A DNA stretch of 54,257 nt from positions 1 through 54,257 of the IMG/VR virus record IMGVR_UViG_3300028559_000050; one strand, 5' to 3'. A program made the position numbers and the translations under genes. The notes below the pieces were generated by a model, which saw only the letters and a program-made list of their open reading frames with translations, had not been told where the DNA came from and made no database searches. This DNA is from a virus. The first letter of the stretch is position 1; every line of letters begins with the position of its first letter. Below, piece by piece: positions 1-5,574 of this stretch.

Positions 1-2
1 TT

Positions 3-485
3 GTGCTCGACTTTATTCACCCACCAATCAAGTATGTGAAGATTGATAGATATGATACATGGTCAATGGATTATACCTTGTCTTATATCATTCTACCAAT
101 GTTGAAACAATTGAAAGAAGAAACTCACGGTTCACCATGGATTGATGATGAAGATGTGCCTACTGAGTTGCGTAGTTCAAAAAGAAAAACAAAATCAAAA
201 CGTCATTCTAATCCTGATATTCAAATGTTGGATATGGACGAGGATGATTTAATTCATAAACGCTGGGCATGGGTGCTTGATGAAATGATTTGGGCATTTG
301 AACAGAAAGTTGCTGATGATCCTGAATTGAAATTCTTTGATTACACCGAATGTGGTGATAAATTACCTTGGGACGAAAATTATACTGGACCAAAGGTTGA
401 TTGGGATGGACTAAATGCACACAATGAACGAAAGCGTAATGCATTTAGATTGTTTGGTAAGTATTATGAAAACTTATGGGACTAA
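3..485 (+). CDS. Conserved phage protein of unknown function, probably 5'-truncated by the window edge
   Basis: The reading frame is open from the left edge. The first possible start is the GTG at position 3, but the gene may begin outside the window. The 160 visible residues start with a segment around RYDTWSMDYTL, followed by ILPMLKQLKEETHG, DDEDVP, WVLDEMIWAFEQK and a C-terminal FRLFGKYYENLWD. I recognise this pattern from conserved hypothetical proteins of T4-like and other phages of aquatic bacteria, but no function is known to me. It is acidic and tryptophan-rich, with no signal peptide or membrane segment. It is the first of a run of closely packed small genes and probably shares their transcript. 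Confidence 0.75.
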   Translation: MLDFIHPPIKYVKIDRYDTWSMDYTLSYIILPMLKQLKEETHGSPWIDDEDVPTELRSSKRKTKSKRHSNPDIQMLDMDEDDLIHKRWAWVLDEMIWAFEQKVADDPELKFFDYTECGDKLPWDENYTGPKVDWDGLNAHNERKRNAFRLFGKYYENLWD

Positions 486-486
486 A

Positions 487-723
487 ATGTTATCTTACTA
501 TCATTATTGGCAGGCTTTGAAACGATTAGAATCATCACAGAAAACAATTGAAATGATGGAACCAGATGTACCAAATATGGTTCAAGCACAGCATGAGATG
601 ATTGAAAGAGAAGTGGAATATTACCAAGAAGAATCTAACAAGTTTACCTCAATTGTATTGACTTTAATTGTGTTTTTTAGTATAATGTTAGTATTATACA
701 CTCAAGGAATGTTTCATGTTTAA
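487..723 (+). CDS. Small membrane-anchored protein, hypothetical
   Basis: This is a 78-residue protein starting at the ATG at 487, two bases after the upstream stop. The open frame extends back to 415, but that part lies inside the upstream gene, so 487 is the more likely start. Residues 1-50 are charged and helical (ALKRLESSQKTIEMMEPD, EREVEYYQEE). A single hydrophobic segment lies close to the C-terminus (TSIVLTLIVFFSIMLVLY). It therefore looks like a tail-anchored inner-membrane protein facing the cytoplasm. I do not recognise the family. The last codons overlap the next gene, which also encodes a single-span membrane protein, so the two may act together. Confidence 0.65.
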   Translation: MLSYYHYWQALKRLESSQKTIEMMEPDVPNMVQAQHEMIEREVEYYQEESNKFTSIVLTLIVFFSIMLVLYTQGMFHV

Positions 724-982
724 AAAAATTAATGAATGGTTACAAGCAAATAAAACTTTGTTTTTTGTGGCAGTTGTTGTATTTGGTTTAACATTTTATT
801 ACACTCCGTATTTTATGAATACTCCTGTCAATGGTAACTTTGATGGTGGTATTCAAAACAAATTGGTTTGGTCCGTTAAAGGAGAATGTTTTTTTGTTCG
901 ACCATTAAACCAAACCGATACATTGTTGGTTCGTGTTAAAGATTGTGATAAAGGTGAAGTAATTCAAAAGGTAGGTAAATGA
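716..982 (+). CDS. Small single-span membrane protein, hypothetical
   Basis: This is an 88-residue protein whose start overlaps the end of the upstream gene. Residues 14-34 form one hydrophobic segment (TLFFVAVVVFGLTFYYTPYF). The rest (about 50 residues) would lie on the far side of the membrane and contains two cysteines (GECFFV and KDCDKG) that could form a disulphide if periplasmic. No lipobox or clear signal-peptidase site is seen. I do not recognise a family. Its overlap with two neighbouring small genes indicates translational coupling in one operon. Confidence 0.65.
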   Translation: MFKKINEWLQANKTLFFVAVVVFGLTFYYTPYFMNTPVNGNFDGGIQNKLVWSVKGECFFVRPLNQTDTLLVRVKDCDKGEVIQKVGK

Positions 983-1152
983 AAACAAACGGTGATTTTA
1001 AATTAAGTAAAGAAACAAAACGTATGCTTGCTCTAATGCCATGTGATAAACGAGGCCATTGGAAAAACATGATGATTGAAGCAGAAGTTTTGGAAAAGCG
1101 TGCCAGATTGGCCAAACTGAAAGAAAATAAATCTGAAAAAGGAGAAGTATGA
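979..1152 (+). CDS. Small basic hypothetical protein
   Basis: This is a 57-residue open frame that starts with ATGA overlapping the upstream stop and ends by overlapping the next start (TATGATGG). It begins MKTNGDFKLSKETKRMLALM and ends in a lysine-rich helix. It is highly charged, probably helical and cytoplasmic, with no recognised domain. The exact stop/start overlaps at both ends, and the gap that would otherwise exist in this tightly packed row, are the main evidence that it is translated. Confidence 0.6.
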   Translation: MKTNGDFKLSKETKRMLALMPCDKRGHWKNMMIEAEVLEKRARLAKLKENKSEKGEV

Positions 1153-1409
1153 TGGCTTTATTCGTTGAAGTGGACTCAGTAGAAAAAGATTGTAAAGTGA
1201 TTGTTAATTTGGACGGTGTTGGCGAAATTGCACCACTAACCAGTGGTGGTTGTGCATTGTTTATGCTTCAAGGTGGTACAATGAAAGTCAAAAATAGTTT
1301 TGATGATTTCAAACAATTCGCAATGCAAACAGTATCGAGTGAAGATATTGCAAAACGTGTTAAAGCACTTAAAGGCGGAGCCAGACCATTGGAGATTCCA
1401 ACACTATGA
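1149..1409 (+). CDS. Conserved small phage protein, hypothetical
   Basis: This is an 86-residue protein. Either of two adjacent ATGs (1149 or 1152) could be the start. The preceding AAAAAGGAGAAGT provides a good ribosome binding site. The pattern of short beta strands (KVIVNLDGVGEIAPLT, CALFMLQGGTMKVKNS) followed by a helix (SFDDFKQFAMQ) resembles small FlbD-like or LytTR-like beta proteins, but this is only a fold impression. It overlaps its neighbours by 4 bases at each end, so it belongs to the same operon. Its function is unknown. Confidence 0.65.
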   Translation: MMALFVEVDSVEKDCKVIVNLDGVGEIAPLTSGGCALFMLQGGTMKVKNSFDDFKQFAMQTVSSEDIAKRVKALKGGARPLEIPTL

Positions 1410-1693
1410 GTAAGTTTACATTTATCTGTGAAGATGATCCAATGCCATTTGCTGATGCCATTGTCACCAAAAAAACGTTTGAGTTTAATGCTGACCATTT
1501 AGATGGTGTCATTAGTGAGTTTGAAACTTTTTTAAAGGGTTGTGGATATCACATCGATGGTAATTTAGAAATTGTAGAAGAATCAAAATCTCTCGGTCAA
1601 ATTTATTCAAAAGATGGACACAAAGATGATTTGGATGATTTGGATTCCATTTTCTCTGGCAGAAAAAGTTTAATTCGATCTGATGATTGTTGA
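1406..1693 (+). CDS. Conserved small acidic phage protein, hypothetical
   Basis: This is a 95-residue protein starting in an ATGA overlap with the upstream gene. The central motif HLDGVISEFETFLKGCGY matches a pattern I know from conserved hypothetical proteins of T4-like phages of aquatic bacteria, in which a beta strand (KKTFEFNA) precedes a helix and an FLKGAGY-like turn. The C-terminal third is very acidic (HKDDLDDLDS). No function is known. The following gene starts within its stop codon (TGATG). Confidence 0.65.
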   Translation: MSKFTFICEDDPMPFADAIVTKKTFEFNADHLDGVISEFETFLKGCGYHIDGNLEIVEESKSLGQIYSKDGHKDDLDDLDSIFSGRKSLIRSDDC

Positions 1694-1977
1694 TGAACGA
1701 TTTATTTTATAATTTGTTTGATTGGATTCGTGATGATTGGAAATCAAATAAGTTCCGTTTTATCGTGGAATTATTGGCATGGGCAATATCTATTGGTTGT
1801 TCTGTTACAATGGCTCTCACCGTTCCTAACCCACCGTTACTCATATTATATCCAATTTGGATTCTCGGTTGTGCTATGTATGGTTGGGCTGCTTATACTC
1901 GCAAATCTTTTGGTATGGTCGCTAATTACGTTTTACTTACTACTATTGATACAATTGGCCTAATGAGAATGTTATGA
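1693..1977 (+). CDS. Small multi-span membrane protein, hypothetical
   Basis: This is a 94-residue protein starting at the ATG at 1693, which overlaps the upstream TGA. TTG codons at 1687 and 1690 in frame are less likely starts. An amphipathic N-terminus (DLFYNLFDWIRDDWKSNK) is followed by about three hydrophobic segments (IVELLAWAISIGCSVTMAL; LLILYPIWILGCAMYGWAA; MVANYVLLTTIDTIGLMRM). It would sit in the inner membrane. I recognise similar small membrane proteins in phages of aquatic bacteria but no assigned role. Holin-like activity is possible but unsupported. Confidence 0.65.
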   Translation: MNDLFYNLFDWIRDDWKSNKFRFIVELLAWAISIGCSVTMALTVPNPPLLILYPIWILGCAMYGWAAYTRKSFGMVANYVLLTTIDTIGLMRML

Positions 1978-2564
1978 ATATTTTTTATCTAGATAATGAT
2001 CCTGTGAAATGTGCTGAAATGCATGTTGACCGCCATGTTTGCAAAATGGTAATTGAGTATGCTCAGTTGCTCTCTACTGCACACCGTGTGCTTGATGGTG
2101 AGATGTACTTTGGTAAAACAACCAATAATCGCAATATCAAGCGGTGGCGCCTGCCAGATGAGCGTGAAGAACGATTGATGAAGCCTACGATGATGAACCA
2201 TCCATCAGCCATATGGGTTCGCCAAAGTAAGGCCAACTATACTTGGCTCTATAATATGTGGTGTGAACTACTTAAAGAGTTTACATATCGTTATGGTAAA
2301 GTTCATGCCACGGCACGATTGATACCTGACTTGGCTCGTGTACCAGATAATTGTCCAGTTGGTTCGTTTACTGGTCCTACACCTGCCATGCCGGATGACT
2401 GTAAAGTACCAGGTAATTCATTGCAATCTTATCATAACTATTATCGTATGAATAAATCACACCTTTGGTCATGGAAAGGTAAGATAAATAAGAGAGAAGT
2501 ACCGGTCTTTATGAAAGAATGGTTCCGAAAAATGAATGAATCACTTGCCCATGAGTATAGTTAA
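1974..2564 (+). CDS. Conserved phage protein of unknown function, His-rich, possible nucleic-acid enzyme
   Basis: This is a 196-residue protein overlapping the upstream stop by 4 bases. The N-terminus carries YLDNDPVKCAEMHVDRHVCK followed by MVIEYAQLLSTAHR. Further motifs are MMNHPSAIWVRQSKANYTWL, TYRYGKVH and a C-terminal MPDDCKVPG...YHNYY. I recognise this as a family common in marine and T4-like phages. The combination of an early D..H..K segment with NHPS..W recalls bacterial proteins sometimes annotated as pyrimidine-dimer glycosylase relatives, but I cannot confirm that link. No signal peptide is visible. A repair or base-modification role is speculation, although conserved His, Asp and Lys residues suggest an enzyme. 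Confidence 0.6.
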   Translation: MNIFYLDNDPVKCAEMHVDRHVCKMVIEYAQLLSTAHRVLDGEMYFGKTTNNRNIKRWRLPDEREERLMKPTMMNHPSAIWVRQSKANYTWLYNMWCELLKEFTYRYGKVHATARLIPDLARVPDNCPVGSFTGPTPAMPDDCKVPGNSLQSYHNYYRMNKSHLWSWKGKINKREVPVFMKEWFRKMNESLAHEYS

Positions 2565-2845
2565 TGCCAACCTATGATTTTTTGAATAAACAAACCAATC
2601 AAGTCGAAGAACACCGTATGTCTTACACGGTGCTAGACGAATTCAAACAAAATAATCCCCATTTAGAATTACATATATCTGCAGATAATCTACCAGTATT
2701 TTCGGATGCTGGTCGTATGTCTGTTCCTGGTACCAAAACTGCTGATGCTGCCTTTGAACGAGGCGTAATACAAAGAATCAAAGATACGGTACCCGGAAAT
2801 ACTTTACACAAATCACACAAAACGAAGATGCCTAGAGAATGGTAA
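2564..2845 (+). CDS. FmdB-like small conserved phage protein lacking the zinc ribbon
   Basis: This is a 93-residue protein whose ATG overlaps the upstream TAA. It starts MPTYDFLNKQTNQVEEHRMS, the typical opening of FmdB-type phage proteins (a beta hairpin of the form MPTY.F....G...E). It continues with NPHLELHISADNLP and a basic C-terminus. FmdB proteins usually carry CxxC zinc pairs, but this copy has no cysteine at all. It is a common conserved protein in T4-like phages of aquatic hosts. Its function is unknown, and a virion or regulatory role has been suggested for relatives. Confidence 0.6.
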   Translation: MPTYDFLNKQTNQVEEHRMSYTVLDEFKQNNPHLELHISADNLPVFSDAGRMSVPGTKTADAAFERGVIQRIKDTVPGNTLHKSHKTKMPREW

Positions 2846-2893
2846 TAGTGAACAACCAACTCCCTTACTTACTTAACATCAGGAGGTCAGATA

Positions 2894-3036
2894 ATGGCAA
2901 AGTTAATCCTGTAGAAAAAACTCATAAAATTCCCAAGTATAATAAAGATAATAACAGGAGTTTAGATGAGCAAAAAAAGAATGATGTCAAAGCAGCAGCG
3001 GTTATATTACGAACAAAACAAAAAAGAAAGAGTTAG
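2894..3036 (+). pseudogene. Possible microgene broken by a one-base frameshift
   Basis: An unusually strong Shine-Dalgarno (AGGAGG at 2881-2886) precedes ATG 2894, but that frame reads only MAKLIL before TAG at 2912. In the neighbouring +1 frame the reading continues from VEKTHKIPKYNKDNNRSLDE to the stop at 3036. A single missing base near 2911 would restore a protein of about 47 residues. Alternatively, the longer frame from ATG 2839, inside the previous gene, is used. The downstream half overlaps the better supported gene at 2966. It may be a decayed gene, an assembly error or a 6-codon leader peptide. Confidence 0.3.
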
Positions 3037-3124
3037 AGAAGAACTTGTCGAATATATAAAAGACAAGCATTTAATAGAAAAAAATAAACCTGATGACGGA
3101 TTAGCTAAAAATATATTATATTGA
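2966..3124 (+). CDS. Small basic hypothetical protein
   Basis: This is a 52-residue frame with a well-placed AGGAG (2957-2961) before ATG 2966 and a TGA at 3122-3124, eight bases before the next gene. It begins MSKKRMMSKQQRLYYEQN and is extremely rich in Lys, Arg and Glu, so it is probably a single helix. There is no recognised domain. It overlaps in another frame the possible broken microgene described at 2894. The ribosome binding site and its fit between its neighbours favour this frame. Confidence 0.55.
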   Translation: MSKKRMMSKQQRLYYEQNKKERVREELVEYIKDKHLIEKNKPDDGLAKNILY

Positions 3125-3132
3125 GGATTTAA

Positions 3133-3732
3133 ATGAATAAGAATGTGCAGTTTGATGATTTCGTAGGCATATACGATGGTTTCTACAGTAGCGAATACTG
3201 TAAAGCGATGATTGATTACTTTGAAGAACTTGATGCTATGGGAAAAACATGGCAAAGAGATTACACAACTGAAACTTTTAAATCTGATACATCAACATCA
3301 TTACTTGATCCTAAAACTATTTCATTTTCTAGAGATAATCTAGGTGATCATTTTGAAACATTCACAAACACCTTTTGGCAAGAGTGTTATCCTTTATACG
3401 CCAAAGAATTCTCCGTAATTAAAAATATGCCACAACAAATGATCTACACTATAAAAGTGCAGAGAACAAAACCAACAGAAGGTTATCATATTTGGCATTG
3501 TGAGAATGGCAGCCGTGATATGAATGCTCGATTAGGAGTTTTCTTATTATATTTGAATTCGATTAATAAGGGTGGTGAAACTGAATTTTTATACACAGGC
3601 CAAAGAATCGATCCAGTAGAAGGTCGATTAGTAGTATGGCCATCAGCCTATACACATACACACCGTGGTAACCCACCACTTGGTGGACAAACCAAGTATG
3701 TTATTACTGGTTGGATTGAGTTTGTGAATTAA
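3133..3732 (+). CDS. 2OG-Fe(II) oxygenase (prolyl-4-hydroxylase superfamily)
   Basis: This 199-residue protein has the jelly-roll dioxygenase core. Iron-binding residues appear as H122-x-E124 (YHIWHCENG) rather than the classical HxD, with the distal histidine at H175 or H177 (AYTHTHRGNPPL). K188 (TKYVITGWIEF) is placed to bind 2-oxoglutarate. GGETEFLY and the VEGRLVVWP strand are also typical. Such enzymes hydroxylate protein or nucleic-acid substrates using Fe(II), O2 and 2-oxoglutarate, and several are usual in phages of aquatic bacteria. An HxE variant can keep iron binding, so it is probably active. The substrate is unknown. It is the first of three oxygenases in this window. Confidence 0.85.
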   Translation: MNKNVQFDDFVGIYDGFYSSEYCKAMIDYFEELDAMGKTWQRDYTTETFKSDTSTSLLDPKTISFSRDNLGDHFETFTNTFWQECYPLYAKEFSVIKNMPQQMIYTIKVQRTKPTEGYHIWHCENGSRDMNARLGVFLLYLNSINKGGETEFLYTGQRIDPVEGRLVVWPSAYTHTHRGNPPLGGQTKYVITGWIEFVN

Positions 3733-3733
3733 A

Positions 3734-4390
3734 ATGTTTAACTATTGCCCACCAAAAAACCTCGAAGATTTAGAAGCACAAACATTTCCTGATGGCAGAA
3801 GATTCTATCTATTACCAGATGGCACAAAATTACCATCAGTAACAACTGTTCTTGGTGCTCAGAAGAAACAGGCCATCATGGAATGGCGTAAGCGTGTGGG
3901 TGAAGATGTTGCCAATGCAATCACAAAGAAAGCAACCTCTCGTGGTACAGCAGTTCACGTTTTATGTGAAGATTATCTAAACAATAAAGTGGTTGAACCT
4001 GGTGTTAAACTAGATGCCTATGAGATGTTTTTATCAATCAAACCATTTCTCAATCGAATTAACAATATACACTATCAAGAACAGGCACTATGGTCTAAAC
4101 AATTAGGCATGGCAGGTCGTGTTGATTGTATTGGTGAGTTTGATGGTGAATTATCTGTGATTGATTTCAAAACATCAAAGAATATAAAAACAAGAGATGA
4201 TATCAAAGAATACTTTTGGCAAACTGCGGCATATGCATTGATGTATGAAGATATGATTGATACACCAATTAATAATACTGTAATTATTATGGCAGTAGAG
4301 AATGAAAAGCCATTATTATTCCAACAAAAGACGGCTGAATATATAGATGGATTAGTCGAGGCTATAATTTATTACGGAAAACAAAAATGA
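3734..4390 (+). CDS. PD-(D/E)XK nuclease, RecB/Cas4-like exonuclease
   Basis: This 218-residue protein shows the ordered motifs of the RecB-type nuclease family. These are an early histidine (RGTAVH, H75), the core aspartate (GMAGRVDCIGEF, D131), the D-x-K pair (VIDFKTSK, D144 and K146) and the QxxxY helix (YFWQTAAYAL, Q163 and Y167). The start region LPSVTTVLGA is typical of phage exonucleases of this group. It would cut or resect DNA in the cytoplasm during replication, recombination or host-DNA breakdown. It lacks the four-cysteine iron-sulphur cluster of true Cas4. It starts two bases after the oxygenase gene and overlaps the next nuclease gene. Confidence 0.85.
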   Translation: MFNYCPPKNLEDLEAQTFPDGRRFYLLPDGTKLPSVTTVLGAQKKQAIMEWRKRVGEDVANAITKKATSRGTAVHVLCEDYLNNKVVEPGVKLDAYEMFLSIKPFLNRINNIHYQEQALWSKQLGMAGRVDCIGEFDGELSVIDFKTSKNIKTRDDIKEYFWQTAAYALMYEDMIDTPINNTVIIMAVENEKPLLFQQKTAEYIDGLVEAIIYYGKQK

Positions 4391-4821
4391 AAAAACTATT
4401 ACTCTCATTATTATTTGTACCAATGTTGGCTTTTGCACAACAACAAAAAACTGGTGTAACATACAATGCAACACTCACTAGAGTTATTGATGGTGATACT
4501 GTGGCATTTCAAGCGTTATGGTTACCAGAACCATTAAAGAAAGAATTATCAATTCGTGTATTTGGTGTTGATACACCAGAAAAAGGCCATCGTGCTCAAT
4601 GTCCGTCAGAAGATGCACGAGGACAAGCGGCCACAGCATTTACCAAGAAAATGGTAGAACAGGCCACAACTCGGCAAGTGGTATTAATGAGTTGGGACAA
4701 GTATGGTGGTCGTGTCCTAGGTGATGTATTACTGAATGGTCAATCGTTGCGTTCCATGTTGATCCAACAAGGATATGCACGGGAATACTATGGTGAGGCC
4801 AAGACCAGTTGGTGTCCATAA
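4387..4821 (+). CDS. Exported thermonuclease-like (SNase family) nuclease
   Basis: This 144-residue protein has a clear cleavable signal peptide (MKKLLLSLLFVPMLAFAQ, predicted cut after AFA). The mature part is a Staphylococcus-nuclease-like OB fold: TRVIDGDTVAF (D35, D37), IRVFGVDTPEKGHR (R57, D62, E65) and KYGGRVLGDV (R109) match the usual calcium-binding and catalytic positions. Two cysteines (C72, C143) could form a disulphide outside the cytoplasm. It should degrade DNA or RNA in the periplasm or medium. An exported nuclease is unusual in a phage. It may scavenge host or extracellular nucleic acid, or act against DNA entry of competing phages. It overlaps the upstream nuclease gene (ATGA). 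Confidence 0.85.
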   Translation: MKKLLLSLLFVPMLAFAQQQKTGVTYNATLTRVIDGDTVAFQALWLPEPLKKELSIRVFGVDTPEKGHRAQCPSEDARGQAATAFTKKMVEQATTRQVVLMSWDKYGGRVLGDVLLNGQSLRSMLIQQGYAREYYGEAKTSWCP

Positions 4822-4898
4822 AGTTGGTATGTTTCCTATTTCATAATATAAAATAGGTGGTAGGACGGGACTTTTTGTGGTAATAATGAACAAATCGC

Positions 4899-4927
4899 TT
4901 GCCTATATAAGTATAAACACTTATAAT
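4899..4927 (+). promoter_or_regulatory. Sigma70-type promoter with overlapping dyad
   Basis: TTGCCT (4899-4904) and TATAAT (4922-4927) are separated by exactly 17 bases. The spacer and -10 also form an imperfect inverted repeat (CCTATATAAGT / ACTTATAATAGG, 4902-4930), which could be an operator. It lies in a 114-base gap after the SNase gene and would drive the three tiny genes and the tmRNA that follow. The expected start is near 4933-4935. Confidence 0.65.
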
Positions 4928-4935
4928 AGGACACT

Positions 4936-5061
4936 ATGAACAAATATTGGAAAAAACTCTGCACACCCGAGCAAAACGAAAGACAGTACGGGGCTTTAAA
5001 ATTTTTGGCTGGTGGTCTAAGTTTTCTTTTTGTTATTTGGTTACTAGAAAGGATACTGTAA
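4936..5061 (+). CDS. Tiny single-span membrane protein, possibly leaderless
   Basis: This is a 41-residue frame beginning MNKYWKKLCTPEQNERQYG, with a C-terminal hydrophobic segment (LAGGLSFLFVIWLLERIL). Its ATG lies only 8 bases after the promoter -10 box and no Shine-Dalgarno is present, so the transcript from that promoter would be leaderless or nearly so. The stop TAA overlaps the next ATG (TAATG), which supports real translation. Its function is unknown. A small inner-membrane protein made early in infection is the simplest reading. Confidence 0.5.
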   Translation: MNKYWKKLCTPEQNERQYGALKFLAGGLSFLFVIWLLERIL

Positions 5062-5171
5062 TGCCTAGCAAAGAATGTGTAAGACAAGTTAAAGTAAAAA
5101 GTTTTGCATTTTACACCGGTGCCTGTGCTTTTGCATTGGGTGTAATTACAATGCTTTTTGTGTTGAAGTAA
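5061..5171 (+). CDS. Tiny single-span membrane protein
   Basis: This is a 36-residue frame starting at ATG 5061 within the upstream TAATG and preceded by GAAAGGATA as ribosome binding site. A basic N-terminus (MPSKECVRQVKVKS) precedes one hydrophobic helix (FAFYTGACAFALGVITMLFV). The frame is open further upstream to 4947, but that part overlaps the other tiny gene. The stop codon lies inside the first copy of the direct repeat that recurs at the tmRNA. No family is recognised. Confidence 0.5.
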   Translation: MPSKECVRQVKVKSFAFYTGACAFALGVITMLFVLK

Positions 5172-5187
5172 TTCGTAGAAGTTGTTT
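5166..5187 (+). repeat. 22-bp direct repeat, copy 1
   Basis: This block (starting AAGTAATTCGTAG, ending GTTGTTT) recurs base for base at 5327-5348. Both copies contain the TAA stop of a tiny gene. The second copy supplies the 5' strand of the tmRNA acceptor piece. Confidence 0.9.
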
Positions 5188-5200
5188 AAAGGAAGATTCT

Positions 5201-5332
5201 ATGAAAGTTAAAGAGTTAATTAAAAAACTATATGAAGCTGAAGTTCATCATAATGTTGAAAAGGTTAAAAAACTTTGGCTTAAGTTACTGAAAAAATCTT
5301 TGAAACATAAGCATACTGAAGCTGTAAAGTAA
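5201..5332 (+). CDS. Tiny basic helical protein between direct repeats
   Basis: This is a 43-residue frame with a strong AAAGGAAG ribosome binding site before ATG 5201. It starts MKVKELIKKLYEAEVHHNVE and is rich in Lys, His and Leu, consistent with a single amphipathic RNA- or DNA-binding helix. The gene is framed exactly by two identical 22-bp repeats: it starts just after copy 1 and its stop lies inside copy 2. It may have been duplicated or inserted in front of the tmRNA. No family is recognised. Confidence 0.55.
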   Translation: MKVKELIKKLYEAEVHHNVEKVKKLWLKLLKKSLKHKHTEAVK

Positions 5333-5348
5333 TTCGTAGAAGTTGTTT
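5327..5348 (+). repeat. 22-bp direct repeat, copy 2 (enters the tmRNA acceptor piece)
   Basis: This is identical to 5166-5187. Its last seven bases (5342-5348) can pair with 5493-5499 as part of the tmRNA P2 helix, so copy 1 resembles a stray duplicate of the tmRNA 5' border. Confidence 0.9.
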
Positions 5349-5393
5349 GAAAGTTGTTGTGGACGTGGGTGCGATTCCCACCACCTCCACCAA

Positions 5394-5455
5394 AAGTATA
5401 TTAACGAACCGAGTTTCCGGTAGCAAACACACATTATAGTTGTGGTAATATACTT
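5394..5455 (+). other. Intervening loop of the permuted tmRNA precursor
   Basis: Ten bases (5394-5403, AAGTATATTA) pair perfectly with 5446-5455 (TAATATACTT). This closes a hairpin that joins the CCA end of the acceptor piece to the first base of the coding piece. Such a segment is removed during maturation of permuted tmRNA, leaving two RNA pieces. Inside the loop is a small ACCG/CGGT stem. Confidence 0.8.
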
Positions 5456-5541
5456 CTGATGGGGGTGCCTAGATTCGACATGGCAATAATTAGAACAATG
5501 GAGAATCGCCAGAGAAGGCGTAATCACTAATTGAATTAAAC

Positions 5542-5574
5542 GCAAACGATAATATGTATGCACTTGCTGCCTAA
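5542..5574 (+). other. tmRNA tag reading frame ANDNMYALAA
   Basis: GCA AAC GAT AAT ATG TAT GCA CTT GCT GCC TAA encodes ANDNMYALAA. It matches the usual tag layout: resume codon for Ala, AND start, and a hydrophobic ALAA degron end recognised by ClpXP-type proteases. The A-rich stretch before the resume codon (TTAAACGCAAAC) is also typical. Confidence 0.92.

Noticed and set aside
2839-3036. A 65-codon frame starting inside the previous gene
   Set aside because: The start has no ribosome binding site and lies inside the coding end of the upstream gene; the 2966 frame has a better signal. Its downstream half is kept only as a possible broken microgene.
5365-5392. A tRNA 3' half (T arm and CCA) as a separate or broken tRNA gene
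   Set aside because: No upstream D arm or anticodon arm is present, and the matching acceptor strand lies downstream at 5461; the permuted tmRNA explains everything.
5285-5563. Minus-strand open frame across the tmRNA
   Set aside because: It is antisense to a well-supported RNA gene, has no ribosome binding site and no recognisable protein pattern.
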